64,000 nt of DNA from Glaciecola petra (GCF_031846345.1 NZ_JAVRHX010000003.1:186001-250000); one strand, 5' to 3'; shown: positions 26,981 through 37,486, counted from the stretch's first letter. Notes: a model not told the origin generated them from the sequence alone. Made by a program: numbers and translations.

Positions 26981-28288
26981 ATGACCCTTTCCCATCAAGA
27001 CAGTGTAAAATTATTTCGCAATTCAGCGCCATACATGAACGCGCATAGAGGAAAAACCTTTGTAATAATGTTTGGTGGTGAAGCTGCTCAAAGCGATAAT
27101 TTTGCTCGCTTAATACAGGATATAGCGCTACTGCATAGCTTGGGTATCAAAATTATTATTGTGCATGGAGCAAGGCCGCAAATTGACGAACGTATCGGTT
27201 TTAGAGGCATACAAGGGCAATTTGTCGATGGTGTGCGCATTACTAATAAATCAACCTTAGAGTGTGTAAAAGATGCTGCAGGTTCGTTGCGGAGTCAAAT
27301 TGAAGCACTGCTTACATTGGGACTGCCCAATTCACCCATGCATGGAGCTCGTATTCGTGTTTGTTCGGGCAATTTAGTCATCGCGAAACCAATTGGCGTT
27401 CGTAATGGCATTGATTATGAGCATACGGGGAAGGTTCGCCGTATAGATGTGGAAGGAATAAAAAATCAACTTGGAGATGGCTCAATTGTGTTGTTATCGC
27501 CAATGGGATATTCACCAACTGGTGAAGTATTCAATTTGTCCCATGAGGATGTTGCCACGCAAGCGGCAATTGCCTTAGATGCCCACAAACTAATAACACT
27601 TTCAGACAAAGACGGTATCTTTACCGACCAAAAGCTTATCAGAACAATTGAATTAGACGCCTTAAAAATGCAAATTGACGAGGGTTTAATTAACGCAGAC
27701 GTAACCTGTTTAAGCGCTATGTTGGCAACAGTCGAAGCAGGTATCGAACGCTCCCATTGTGTTAGTTACCATCATAATGGTTCGATATTAAAAGAGTTAT
27801 TTACCCGTGATGGTCATGGCAGCCTTGTGATGCAAACCCACTACGAACAACTACGAACAGCAAATATTGATGACGTAGGTGGTATTCTTAAATTAATCCA
27901 ACCATTAGAGAAAAGCGGTGTATTGTTACCACGTTCTCGAGAACGCTTAGAAAGCGAAGTTGACCAATACAGCGTAATTGAGCGTGATGGTATGATTATA
28001 GCGTGCGCTGCTTTGCATATGTTTGAAGAGAGTGACATGGCAGAAATTGCTTGTGTTGCCATACATAATGATTACCGCGGAAAAAATCGCGGCGAGCGCT
28101 TACTGGACGCATTAAGAACACAAGCTCTAAAGCATAATATTAGTACCTTATTTGTACTAACTACAGTCACCAGTCATTGGTTCTTAGAACAAGGCTTTGT
28201 AGAAGAGAATATCGACTCACTGCCAGAAACCAAGCAACAACTTTATAACTATCAACGAAACTCAAAAGTCTTTATGCTCACGCTTTAA
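26981..28288 (+). CDS. argA: N-acetylglutamate synthase (classical ArgA)
   Basis: A 435-residue two-domain enzyme, close to E. coli ArgA (443). Residues 1-285 are an amino-acid-kinase-like domain (KTFVIMFGGEAAQ, IIIVHGARPQID) that binds arginine in this class. Residues 290-435 are a GNAT acetyltransferase (IACVAIHNDYRGKNRGERLL). It makes N-acetylglutamate from glutamate and acetyl-CoA, the first committed step. In E. coli argA is unlinked; here it closes the operon, bringing synthesis steps 1-3 and 6-8 together. argD and argE are not in this window. Confidence 0.93.
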   Translation: MTLSHQDSVKLFRNSAPYMNAHRGKTFVIMFGGEAAQSDNFARLIQDIALLHSLGIKIIIVHGARPQIDERIGFRGIQGQFVDGVRITNKSTLECVKDAAGSLRSQIEALLTLGLPNSPMHGARIRVCSGNLVIAKPIGVRNGIDYEHTGKVRRIDVEGIKNQLGDGSIVLLSPMGYSPTGEVFNLSHEDVATQAAIALDAHKLITLSDKDGIFTDQKLIRTIELDALKMQIDEGLINADVTCLSAMLATVEAGIERSHCVSYHHNGSILKELFTRDGHGSLVMQTHYEQLRTANIDDVGGILKLIQPLEKSGVLLPRSRERLESEVDQYSVIERDGMIIACAALHMFEESDMAEIACVAIHNDYRGKNRGERLLDALRTQALKHNISTLFVLTTVTSHWFLEQGFVEENIDSLPETKQQLYNYQRNSKVFMLTL

Positions 28289-28319
28289 CTCACGCCATAA
28301 AAAGTAATGCAGTCATGCC

Positions 28320-30014
28320 CTACCAGCTAACGCGTTTATAAGGGCGATACTCGGCTTCCCAAAAATGCTTTTCGATGCGCGCTTTTAGGGCTTCATCGCT
28401 CGTGGTAAGCGCAAGGTCTTGCTCCATGGCAACCTTGGCAACTGCAAATGCTATATCTTTAGACAATTCGGTAATTTGAGTTAATCGTGGTAGTAAATAT
28501 TCTGACTCACCATTGGCTAGAGGAGAGGCATCGGCGAGCGCATTACTCGCTGCCATTAACATTTCGTCGCTGATTAAACGTGCTTTGGCCGCAATCACAC
28601 CTAATCCTATACCAGGGAAAATATAACTATTGTTGCACTGTGCGACTGGGAATATTTTCCCTTCATACTCTACATCATCAAAAGGTGAACCTGTTGCCAA
28701 TACCACATTACCTTTAGTCCATTCTATAACTTGTTCAGGTCGCGCCTCGACCTGCCGAGAAGGGTTACTTAATGGAAAAATGATAGGCGTTTTACAGTGT
28801 TGGCTCATACTGCTAATAACTTGTTCTGTAAACAAGCCCGCTTGCCCCGAAACGCCAATTAAAACATCTGGTTTAGCACAATTTATCACATCTAATAAAG
28901 CCGGATACTCGCCACTATAACTCCAATCAACTAAGTCCTCTTTTGAATGTGCTAGTTTAGCCTGAAAATCTCGCATATCAGGCATCCCTTCGCTAAGTAA
29001 GCCAAAACGATCAACCATAAAGACCCGCTGACGAGCGGCTTTTTCACTTAACCCTTCAAACACCATTTGTTGAACTAACATCTCAGCAATACCACACCCA
29101 GCTGAGCCCGCTCCAACAAATACAATATTCATCTTAGAAAGCATATCACCACGCGCTTTGCAAGCGGCTAAGATAGTTCCTAAGGTAACCGAAGCGGTAC
29201 CTTGAATGTCGTCATTGAAACAGCAAACTTTATCACGATAGCGGTGTAATAATGGCATGGCATTTGGCTGGGCGAAATCTTCAAACTGAATCATCGCGTC
29301 TGGCCATCTTGCTGTTACTTCATCAATGAACATGTCCAAAAACTCGTCGTATTGCTGTTGTTCGATTCGAGGGTGACGCGCGCCCATATACATTGGGTCA
29401 TCTAGTAGTTTTTTATTATTTGTCCCAACATCTAGCATTACTGGCAAAGTATAAGCAGGGCTAATACCTCCGCAAGCAGTGTATAAAGAGAGTTTTCCAA
29501 TTGGAATTCCCATGCCACCAATGCCTTGGTCACCCAAACCTAAAATTCTTTCGCCGTCAGTCACAACAATTACTCGGACTTTACGTTTTGTTGCATTGCG
29601 CAATATGTCTTGCATCATGTGCCGTTCGTCGTAGCTAATAAATAAACCACGTGAAGAACGATAGATGTCAGAAAAACGCTCACAGGCCTCGCCCACTGTT
29701 GGGGTATAAATTATTGGCATCATCTCTTCGATGTGCTTTTGCAGCAATCGGAAAAATAAGGTTTCGTTGTTGTCTTGTATCGCCCGGAGAAAAATATGTT
29801 TGTTGAGCGGACTAACAAAGCTACTGTATTGCATATAAGCACGTTCGACTTGCTCATCAATTGACTCGTATCTTGGTGGAACCAAGCCAAGTAAATTGAA
29901 CGATTTACGTTCTCGCTCAGTAAATGCACTGCCCTTATTTAACAAAGGTGTCTCAAGAAGTGCAGGGCCTGCATAGTGGGTATAAAGATAAGGTTGCGTA
30001 TCATTTGCTGACAT
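28320..30014 (-). CDS. maeA: NAD-dependent malic enzyme
   Basis: A 564-residue enzyme that oxidatively decarboxylates malate to pyruvate. Motifs: MPIIYTPTVGEAC, VVTDGERILGLGDQG, CFNDDIQGTASV (metal-binding Asp) and the Rossmann loop FVGAGSAGCGIAEML. FPLSNPSRQVEA is also typical. The length fits E. coli MaeA (565) rather than the larger NADP-dependent MaeB. It converges on argA and follows mrcA. Confidence 0.93.
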   Translation of the reverse strand: MSANDTQPYLYTHYAGPALLETPLLNKGSAFTERERKSFNLLGLVPPRYESIDEQVERAYMQYSSFVSPLNKHIFLRAIQDNNETLFFRLLQKHIEEMMPIIYTPTVGEACERFSDIYRSSRGLFISYDERHMMQDILRNATKRKVRVIVVTDGERILGLGDQGIGGMGIPIGKLSLYTACGGISPAYTLPVMLDVGTNNKKLLDDPMYMGARHPRIEQQQYDEFLDMFIDEVTARWPDAMIQFEDFAQPNAMPLLHRYRDKVCCFNDDIQGTASVTLGTILAACKARGDMLSKMNIVFVGAGSAGCGIAEMLVQQMVFEGLSEKAARQRVFMVDRFGLLSEGMPDMRDFQAKLAHSKEDLVDWSYSGEYPALLDVINCAKPDVLIGVSGQAGLFTEQVISSMSQHCKTPIIFPLSNPSRQVEARPEQVIEWTKGNVVLATGSPFDDVEYEGKIFPVAQCNNSYIFPGIGLGVIAAKARLISDEMLMAASNALADASPLANGESEYLLPRLTQITELSKDIAFAVAKVAMEQDLALTTSDEALKARIEKHFWEAEYRPYKRVSW

Positions 30015-30061
30015 GTTGTGCCTTTAGATGCTATCAGTAGCTAAAATATAGGAGCAATGAT

Positions 30062-32818
30062 TTAAAATAATTCTTCTATTGCTTCCGTCGTCTTTGTTCC
30101 GTCTTCAATAGGAAGTTCAAGTGAGTTTTCTGATTCAAATATAGTCGGCTCTGTGCCTTTTACAAAGTATTCGAACATTGAAGATGCATTTATATTACGC
30201 GAAAGTTTACCAGAGTTGCGATCTATTCTTACTCTAACAATTCCCCCAGGTATGCTTTTCTGGGTTTGTGGCGTGTCTTTTAATACTTCTTTCATAAAAT
30301 ATATCCACGCAGGTTGTGCTGCTTTTGCACCATCTTCAACACCAATCATCGCGTTTCCAATCCATCTATGTTTGTCTGGATTTTTCGCAATTAAATTGGG
30401 GTTTCGGGTAGCTCTTCCGAGTTGTCTTACATTGTCATCAAAGCCAACCCAAGCAGTCGCAACATAGCCTGGAGCAAACCCACTAAACCATGTATCGCGC
30501 GAATCGTTAGTGGTACCCGTTTTACCACCAATATCAGTACGCTCTAGTATATTTCTTGCACGCCAACCTGTACCAAGCCAGTACGTTTTATTATTCCAAT
30601 TACCATTTGCCCTGACAGCGGTTCGCATCATTTCAGAAACCAAAAATGCGGTTTGTTCTGAAATGACTCTTGGTGCAGGTTGCATAGGTGGTCTTTCGCC
30701 TACTAGGCTTGAAGCGTCATCATTTGTCGGCAGTGCTAGATCAAGTTGATTGTCATTTGCAAATTGAGCCGCTAGCTGCGCTTCTAAATCTTCATCAGTA
30801 CTTGCGATGACAATTTCTTCTGGAGGAACATCCTCCTCAATAACTAATTTTTTACCGCTTCGATCAAAACCTTCACAAGGATCACAGGCGTACACGGGCT
30901 CAACTTGCCAAATAATTTGCCCATCGCTGTTTTCTATACGCTCAATAAAGTATGGACGAACCGCAAACCCACCATTTTTGATAGTTGCTATGCCCGAGGC
31001 AACTTCTAAGGGTGTATGAGCACCCGAGCCTAGTGACATTGTTTCATCAAGTGGCACCTCATTACGGTCAAAGCCAAAGCGAGTAATGTAATCACGTGTA
31101 TCTTCAAGCCCTACGCCACGCAGTAAACGCACTGACACTACGTTTTTTGATTTACCTAAAGCCACACGCATCCTGATAGGACCATCGTACACAGCTGGTG
31201 AATTTTGCGGGCGCCAAGCGACCCCAGATGATGCGTCCCATTGATTAATAGGTGCATCGTTAATTAAGCTAGCAATTGTATATCCAGAATCAATGGCAGC
31301 AGCATATACGAATGGTTTGATGTTAGATCCCACTTGCCTTTTTGCTTGTGTCGCTCGATTAAACTGGCTGTGATAAAAACTATATCCGCCAACCACTGCT
31401 TCAACAGCTCCGTCAAACGGATTCAAAGCCACAAACGCCCCAGACGCAACTGGAAACTGAGACAATTGCCAAACCTTGTCTTGTTCTCGTTGACGCACAT
31501 AAACCAACATCCCTTCGCTAAGAATATCAGCAGCCTGCTCTGGTTCTGAACCTTGCCTATTGTCATCGATGTATTTGCGGGCCCAATCTAAACCGTCCCA
31601 ATCAAGTGTTATCTCTCCATATTCTAATGTAAGCACTTGCACTGAACGTTCTTCAACTTGCATTACTGCGGCGGGAATTAAAGCATCAATTGCTTCTGTG
31701 TTGCCAAGCGCATGTTGTATTACTTCTAATGCGGGTTGTTCATTCGGCACGGCTTCTTGCAATGCTGACTCTGATATTTCTGTCGATAATTCTTCGTTAT
31801 CTGTTTCGGCGGGAGGTGCATTCCAAATATATGACAATGGTCCTCGATAACCATGGCGTTCATCATAGTCATGCAAATTTCGCAATACAGCTTTTTGGGC
31901 AGCAATTTGAGTATGAGAATACGCACTAGTATAAACTTGAAAACCGCTATTTTCAGCAATCTCCTTGCCGTATATTTCGATCATTTCATTGTACGCGATA
32001 TCGGCTAGGTAAGGTGCGTCTACTTCAATTTCGGCGCCATGTTTCTTAGCTGTAACCGGCGCGGCTGCAGCTTCATCGAATTGCTCTCTGGTAATATAAC
32101 CCTCATCTAACATACGCAATAAAACGACTCTGCGTCTTTCTTTCGATAATCTAGGATTAGTAATGGGATTAGATGCGGAAGGTCGCTGAGGGAGCCCAGC
32201 AATAGTGGCTAATTGCGCTAAGGTAAGTTCGTTTAATGATTTGCCATAATAAACTTGAGCTGCGGCACCTACTCCAAATGAGCGATGACCTAATTCGACC
32301 TTATTTAAATAGAGCTCTAATATTTGATCTTTAGAAAGCTCTTGTTCCATTTTTAACGCAATGAAAACTTCTTTTATTTTTCTAGAATATTCTTTTTTCC
32401 GAGTTAAGCCAAAAAAACCTCTTGCTAATTGCATGGTTAAAGTACTTGCACCTTGGCCTTTTTCACCAGTGGCGACTAAATTCACTACAGCCCTTAACAC
32501 ACCAATGGGGTCAACCCCTACATGCTCATAAAAACGACTATCTTCTGTCGCAATCAAAGCCTGTACCAAGGTCTCGGGGACATCTTCTAACGAAACCGGT
32601 ATTCTTCTTTTAATACCATATTGCGAGATAAGCGCACCATCTTGGGTATAAATTCTCATAGGTGTCTGCAGTTCAACATCTTGCAAAACATCAACACTTG
32701 GCAACTCATCTTCATAATAGAGATACAAGCCAAACACAGAGGCAACGCCCAATAATATAAGGACAAGACTGAAAATGAATACGGACTTTACAAACTTCAC
32801 AATAGCTACTTTTCTCAA
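30062..32818 (-). CDS. mrcA: Bifunctional penicillin-binding protein 1A
   Basis: A 918-residue class A PBP. It has a cytoplasmic start and TM at about residues 11-35, then a glycosyltransferase-51 domain (EDSRFYEHVGVDP, QGASTLTMQLARG). An OB-like insert lies around 320-430. The transpeptidase domain has SxxK in GSNIKPF, SxN as SKN and KTG in GKTGTTND. It polymerises and cross-links peptidoglycan in the periplasm. It is divergent from pilM, a common arrangement in gammaproteobacteria; the 119-base spacer must hold both promoters. Confidence 0.95.
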   Translation of the reverse strand: MRKVAIVKFVKSVFIFSLVLILLGVASVFGLYLYYEDELPSVDVLQDVELQTPMRIYTQDGALISQYGIKRRIPVSLEDVPETLVQALIATEDSRFYEHVGVDPIGVLRAVVNLVATGEKGQGASTLTMQLARGFFGLTRKKEYSRKIKEVFIALKMEQELSKDQILELYLNKVELGHRSFGVGAAAQVYYGKSLNELTLAQLATIAGLPQRPSASNPITNPRLSKERRRVVLLRMLDEGYITREQFDEAAAAPVTAKKHGAEIEVDAPYLADIAYNEMIEIYGKEIAENSGFQVYTSAYSHTQIAAQKAVLRNLHDYDERHGYRGPLSYIWNAPPAETDNEELSTEISESALQEAVPNEQPALEVIQHALGNTEAIDALIPAAVMQVEERSVQVLTLEYGEITLDWDGLDWARKYIDDNRQGSEPEQAADILSEGMLVYVRQREQDKVWQLSQFPVASGAFVALNPFDGAVEAVVGGYSFYHSQFNRATQAKRQVGSNIKPFVYAAAIDSGYTIASLINDAPINQWDASSGVAWRPQNSPAVYDGPIRMRVALGKSKNVVSVRLLRGVGLEDTRDYITRFGFDRNEVPLDETMSLGSGAHTPLEVASGIATIKNGGFAVRPYFIERIENSDGQIIWQVEPVYACDPCEGFDRSGKKLVIEEDVPPEEIVIASTDEDLEAQLAAQFANDNQLDLALPTNDDASSLVGERPPMQPAPRVISEQTAFLVSEMMRTAVRANGNWNNKTYWLGTGWRARNILERTDIGGKTGTTNDSRDTWFSGFAPGYVATAWVGFDDNVRQLGRATRNPNLIAKNPDKHRWIGNAMIGVEDGAKAAQPAWIYFMKEVLKDTPQTQKSIPGGIVRVRIDRNSGKLSRNINASSMFEYFVKGTEPTIFESENSLELPIEDGTKTTEAIEELF

Positions 32819-32937
32819 AAATTAACGAAAATGACTTAAATTTTATACGTATGTGTCGTTAACACATACATACCTATTAACAAAAAACAGTAATATGCGA
32901 CGCATATGATACTTTAATCCAGATTAGGCTACCACGA

Positions 32938-34005
32938 ATGAAGTCGCTTTTTTCAAAAAAGGCTAAAACTATAATCGGTCTAGACATAGGCACAAAATAC
33001 ATTAAGGCGGTTAGTCTTGATGTAAAGGGTGGCGCTACCGAGGTAGTGGGTATTGCATGCGAACCCATACTCGGAAACGCATTCACAGAGCGAGAACTTA
33101 AAGATTTCGACGCAGTAAGTATTGCCTTAAAGAAAGTTAAGAATTCGCTTAAGGTAAATAGTAAAGCATGCGCATTAGCTGTTTCTGGTTCTTCTGTTAT
33201 ATGCAAGTTGGTATATATGGAACCAGACCAAACAGATTTTGAGCTAGAAAGCCAAATTGAGCTCGAAGCAGATAGTCTTATTCCTTATCCACTCAGCGAA
33301 GTTTATCTAGATTTCGAGGAGCTTCGTCCGAGCGCAACGCATACAGGCAAAGTAGAAGTATTACTTAGTGCCGCACATCGCGATTTAGTCGACAGCAGAA
33401 TAACGGTTGTAAGAGAAGCATTATTTGATCCCAAAATCATTGATGTAGAAACTAATGCGCTTGGCGAGTCATTTATTAATCAATTAGACGACGATGAAGA
33501 CGAACAGATAATTTGTTGTGTCAATGTTGGTGCGACTTTACTCCAGTTAAGTGTTGTGCAAAACCAAGAGGTCATTTATACCAAAGAACACGCTTTTGGC
33601 CTAAATAAACTCAATCAAGATTTATCGCTAATCTTTGGGGTCGAAATACAAGAAGTAGAGACTCAATTAGCAAACGGAACTGCACCTGAAGAATGGTTGG
33701 TGCAATCTGTACCAGGCTTTATAGCAAGCTTACAACAACAGATTCAACGCTCTCTACAGATGTACACAGCAACGACTCATAAAAAAATGCCTAACCGACT
33801 GTTTCTAGCCGGTGGTATTGCAAACCTGCCTAACGTTTGTGAAGAGCTTGAAAAAGAATTATCACTAGACGTTAGCCTGTTTAACCCATTCAAAAAAATG
33901 AAACTCAGTGACAAACTTGACGCCGAGCGACTTTACAGCCTTGCTCCCCAACTTACCATTGCGGTGGGCCTTGCAACGAGAGAATTGGAAGCATGGCAAA
34001 AATAA
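32938..34005 (+). CDS. pilM: Type IV pilus assembly protein PilM
   Basis: A 355-residue actin-like cytoplasmic ATPase-fold protein. The phosphate-1 motif is GLDIGTKYIKAV (residues 14-25), and FLAGGIANLPN near 288 matches the adenosine motif. PilM docks on the cytoplasmic tail of PilN and forms the inner-membrane platform of the type IV pilus. The pilN start overlaps its 3' end by 13 bases, so the two are translationally coupled. Confidence 0.94.
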   Translation: MKSLFSKKAKTIIGLDIGTKYIKAVSLDVKGGATEVVGIACEPILGNAFTERELKDFDAVSIALKKVKNSLKVNSKACALAVSGSSVICKLVYMEPDQTDFELESQIELEADSLIPYPLSEVYLDFEELRPSATHTGKVEVLLSAAHRDLVDSRITVVREALFDPKIIDVETNALGESFINQLDDDEDEQIICCVNVGATLLQLSVVQNQEVIYTKEHAFGLNKLNQDLSLIFGVEIQEVETQLANGTAPEEWLVQSVPGFIASLQQQIQRSLQMYTATTHKKMPNRLFLAGGIANLPNVCEELEKELSLDVSLFNPFKKMKLSDKLDAERLYSLAPQLTIAVGLATRELEAWQK

Positions 34006-34580
34006 ATTTACTACCGTGGCGTGAAGGCCTAAGACAAACACAAAAGAAACAATACATTGGCTCATTGGTAGGTCTTTCGGTGGGTGTGTTTATTCTATTT
34101 TGGCTAGCCGGCCAGATTTTTGACCAGCAGATTCGAAACCAAAATTCACGAAACAATTATTTAAAGCAGCAAATTGGTGTACTTGATCAACAAATATCAG
34201 AAATAAGCGAAATTACTGAAGCCAGAGACGCAATAAGCTTGCGCATGGCCCTAATTGAGCAACTTCAGGTTAGTCGAAACTTAACCCCTCTTGTATTCGA
34301 CGAATTAGCTCGCTTAGTACCGGCAGGCGTTTCATTCTCGAGTATGCGTCGTACACAAGACAACATCAAAATTATTGGTGTCAGTGAATCAAATAACCGT
34401 TTGTCTGCATTTATGCGCGAAATTGAAGAGTCTGAGGTATTTGTAAGCCCAGAGCTATCATCAATCGTTGCTGACAAATCAGGCATAAATGCGATAAGTG
34501 ATTTTGAGCTACAGTTTTCTATTGCCCCTCAGTATGCATCGGTTGATGTTGAAACAACTGACGAAGACAAGGAAAAATAA
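33993..34580 (+). CDS. pilN: Type IV pilus alignment protein PilN
   Basis: A 195-residue bitopic inner-membrane protein. The cytoplasmic start AKINLLPWREGLR is the conserved INLLPWR motif bound by PilM. The TM is near residues 25-43, followed by a periplasmic coiled coil and ferredoxin-like domain that pairs with PilO. Confidence 0.93.
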   Translation: MAKINLLPWREGLRQTQKKQYIGSLVGLSVGVFILFWLAGQIFDQQIRNQNSRNNYLKQQIGVLDQQISEISEITEARDAISLRMALIEQLQVSRNLTPLVFDELARLVPAGVSFSSMRRTQDNIKIIGVSESNNRLSAFMREIEESEVFVSPELSSIVADKSGINAISDFELQFSIAPQYASVDVETTDEDKEK

Positions 34581-34582
34581 AC

Positions 34583-35176
34583 ATGGATTTTGATGTCAAT
34601 AAACTTAAAGAAATAAACGATTTAGATTTCGAACAAGTCGCAATATGGCCAAAAGAAATTAAAATTGTAGTGGGCTTTGTATGTGCAATTATTGTGTCAG
34701 CAATATGTTATTACGCGATTATTTCGAGCAAGCTACCTATTTTAGAAGGTGCAAAAAACAAAGAAACCGAGCTTCGTTCAACGTTTGAAGCTAAATATAG
34801 AGTGGCCGTAAATTTAAACGCCTACATCGAACAACTCGAGCGTATTGAGCAAGACTTTTCATCCATGCTTAAATCTTTGCCCAATAGCAACGAAACGCCT
34901 GGATTGTTAGATGACGTGACATTTGTTGGCACTGATGCTGGACTTTCATTTAAGCTCCTAAACTGGCAACAGGAGATTCCCAAAGAGTTTTACACGGAGC
35001 TACCCATTCAGTTGGAAGTCGCAGGCTCTTATCATGAATTTGGTCAGTTTGCATCAAACGTCGCGAATCTACCTCGCATTGTTACACTACATGATTTTGA
35101 CATCAATGTGGCGGGTGATTCATTGGTGTTAACTATGCAAGCACGAACCTACAGAGCAGAGGCAACGGAGCAATAA
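34583..35176 (+). CDS. pilO: Type IV pilus alignment protein PilO
   Basis: A 197-residue bitopic inner-membrane protein: short cytoplasmic start, TM at about residues 28-47, coiled coil, then a periplasmic domain (PIQLEVAGSYHEFGQF is typical of PilO). It forms heterodimers with PilN and binds PilP. It lies 2 bases after pilN, and its stop overlaps the pilP start by one base. Confidence 0.92.
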   Translation: MDFDVNKLKEINDLDFEQVAIWPKEIKIVVGFVCAIIVSAICYYAIISSKLPILEGAKNKETELRSTFEAKYRVAVNLNAYIEQLERIEQDFSSMLKSLPNSNETPGLLDDVTFVGTDAGLSFKLLNWQQEIPKEFYTELPIQLEVAGSYHEFGQFASNVANLPRIVTLHDFDINVAGDSLVLTMQARTYRAEATEQ

Positions 35177-35715
35177 TGAAAAAATTATTTATTACCCTTA
35201 GTTGTATTTTGCTCATTCAAGGGTGTGGAGCCGATATTGATGATTTAATTCAATACACTGATCAGGTTCGCAGCAATACGCAAGTGAACATTGACCCATA
35301 TCCAGAATTTGCAGCCATGGATACTGTGAATTACCAAGCTAGCGGGCTGAGAAGCCCATTTTTGCGCACAGTAAATACAGCAGCCTCTCCAGCGGCAGTG
35401 CAAACGCCAAACTGCAAACAACCTAATACGGCACGCAATAAACAAGCCTTAGAAAACTTTGGTATAGATGGCTTACAAATGGCAGGGGTATTTACCACCA
35501 ATGGTAATAAATATGCGCTCATAAAAGCAAACGACGGAAGTCTACACAAAGTGACACGTGGCAGTTATTTAGGTTTATTTAACGGTCGAGTCACGCAAAT
35601 TACAAATAGTGAAATTTTAATCCAAGAGATGTTGCCAGATGGCGCTGGTTGCTGGAAAAGCAAAGATACAACGCTAAACATGTCATCAATGGTAGGGGAA
35701 AGCAGCAATGTCTAG
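35176..35715 (+). CDS. pilP: Type IV pilus lipoprotein PilP
   Basis: A 179-residue lipoprotein. The signal ends in a lipobox ILLIQGCG with the acylated Cys at about residue 17. The C-terminal beta-sandwich domain (LQMAGVF...YALIKANDGSLHKV) contacts the secretin PilQ. PilP links the PilMNO inner-membrane platform to the outer-membrane pore. Its end overlaps the pilQ start by 8 bases. Confidence 0.93.
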   Translation: MKKLFITLSCILLIQGCGADIDDLIQYTDQVRSNTQVNIDPYPEFAAMDTVNYQASGLRSPFLRTVNTAASPAAVQTPNCKQPNTARNKQALENFGIDGLQMAGVFTTNGNKYALIKANDGSLHKVTRGSYLGLFNGRVTQITNSEILIQEMLPDGAGCWKSKDTTLNMSSMVGESSNV

Positions 35716-37462
35716 ACAATATATATTCAATACTAAGTTAAACCGAAGAAAACCGATCTGGTATCTTACCATCGTGCTTTTGCTTAGTATTATTACTTTT
35801 GGGGTAGTTGCTCAAGAACAACAGATTGATCTGGTTGACCCAGAAGGCCTTACTGAAACCCAAACTTTAACAAAACTGTCTTCGGTCGATTTTAAACGAG
35901 ACGGCAATAATGCTGTTGTTACAATCATGTTTGACCAACAAGCACCCAGTGTTTCATATATTGAAGCAGAAGGTAAATTGGATATTAGTTTTGAAAATAC
36001 TCATCTGAACGATGACCAATACGTTCAAATAGATGTGGGTCAGTTTGGCACCGTCGTAAATAAACTCGAAACATTCCAGACTGACGACATTTCTCGTTTG
36101 GAAATTTTATACAGTGGCAGTGTAAAAGTACAAAAAAGTACATCTGACCAATCTTTAGTGTTTACGCTTTCACCTCTTAGTCAAGATCAGGTTGAAAAAA
36201 GCCAAGGCATAGAATATATCGGTAAGCCAATTAGCTTAGATTTCCAAGATGTTCCTGTCCGTCAAGTGTTACAAATAATCGCGCAAGTAAACGGTTTTAA
36301 CTTAGTCACCACAGACACAGTTAGCGGCAATGTGACTATTAGTTTAAGCGGTGTTCCTTGGGATCAAGCTTTAGACATGATCCTTAAAATACGAGGATTA
36401 GATAAACGCCTAGAAGGAAATATTTTACTTATCGCACCGAGCGAAGAATTAACCGCTCGTGAAACTGCAGCCTTACAGTCTAAGCAACAAGTCCAGCGCC
36501 TAGCTGACTTGACCTCGGCTAATATTGTCATTAATTATGCACGTGCTTCAGAGTTGGCGGCCATATTAAAAACAGCTGATGGTGGCATATTGTCAGACAG
36601 AGGCGCAGTAAGCGTGGACGAAAGAACCAATACGCTGCTCATTCGCGATACTCAAGCATCAATTGACGAAGCGAGAGAAATCATTAATTCGTTAGACATT
36701 CCAGTCAAACAAGTACTGATCGAATCACGCATGGTAACGGTACGCGACAATGCAGGAGAACAGCTAGGAGTGCGTTGGGGATTCACGGCCAACTCTAGTG
36801 ATGGAGCAAGTTCTGGCTCTCTAGTGGGCGCAGATATTGCCAATAGAGGTACAGTGCCAAGTGAAATAACCGATAGACTTAACGTAAATTTACCGGTCGC
36901 AAATGCTGCGGGTCGAATTGGATTCCAGATTGCCAGCCTCATCGATGGAAACATCTTAGATTTAGAGTTAAGTGCACTGGAGTCTGAAAACAAAGGTGAA
37001 ATCATAGCAAGCCCGCGCATCACCGTTGCAAATCAGCAAGAAGCTTACATCGAACAGGGAACTGAAATTCCTTTCGTACAAGCAACGTCAAGTGGCGCAA
37101 CATCAGTCGAATTTAAGAAAGCGGTGTTGAGTCTAAAAGTAACACCCCATATCACACCTGACAATCGCATTATTTTAAATTTAGTCGTTACGCAAGATAC
37201 AAGAGGCGAAACCGTATCTACCTCTACAGGACCTGCTGTGGCCATAGACACGCAAGAAATCAGTACACAAGTTTTAGTGGAAAACGGTGAAACAATTGTA
37301 CTTGGTGGAATATTTCAGCAGATAAGTTCGGACGACCATACTAAAGTGCCACTTTTTGGTGACTTACCTGTTATCGGAAAATTATTTAGCACACGAGGTG
37401 TCGTTGAAGAGAAGCGTGAACTCCTAATTTTTGTTACACCTAAAATAATTACCACCGAATAA
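35708..37462 (+). CDS. pilQ: Type IV pilus outer-membrane secretin PilQ
   Basis: A 584-residue secretin with a signal peptide ending near VVAQE. One AMIN domain follows (about residues 50-145), then a secretin N-terminal STN domain (ISLDFQDVPVRQVLQIIAQV), an N1 domain and the C-terminal secretin beta-barrel (VLGGIFQQ, KVPLFGDLPVIGKLF). Many PilQ proteins are about 700 residues with two AMIN domains; this one shows a single clear AMIN. It forms the pore for pilus extrusion and DNA uptake. Confidence 0.95.
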   Translation: MSRQYIFNTKLNRRKPIWYLTIVLLLSIITFGVVAQEQQIDLVDPEGLTETQTLTKLSSVDFKRDGNNAVVTIMFDQQAPSVSYIEAEGKLDISFENTHLNDDQYVQIDVGQFGTVVNKLETFQTDDISRLEILYSGSVKVQKSTSDQSLVFTLSPLSQDQVEKSQGIEYIGKPISLDFQDVPVRQVLQIIAQVNGFNLVTTDTVSGNVTISLSGVPWDQALDMILKIRGLDKRLEGNILLIAPSEELTARETAALQSKQQVQRLADLTSANIVINYARASELAAILKTADGGILSDRGAVSVDERTNTLLIRDTQASIDEAREIINSLDIPVKQVLIESRMVTVRDNAGEQLGVRWGFTANSSDGASSGSLVGADIANRGTVPSEITDRLNVNLPVANAAGRIGFQIASLIDGNILDLELSALESENKGEIIASPRITVANQQEAYIEQGTEIPFVQATSSGATSVEFKKAVLSLKVTPHITPDNRIILNLVVTQDTRGETVSTSTGPAVAIDTQEISTQVLVENGETIVLGGIFQQISSDDHTKVPLFGDLPVIGKLFSTRGVVEEKRELLIFVTPKIITTE

Positions 37463-37486
37463 GTCTATTTTTTAGACTTTATCGAA

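Noticed and set aside
25580..28288. argH-argA as one fused gene
   Set aside because: argH ends with a stop at 26974, and argA has its own ATG at 26981 and a complete kinase-like domain.
31560..31850. Plus-strand open frames over mrcA
   Set aside because: mrcA has an unbroken 918-residue frame with all PBP motifs; these are shadows.
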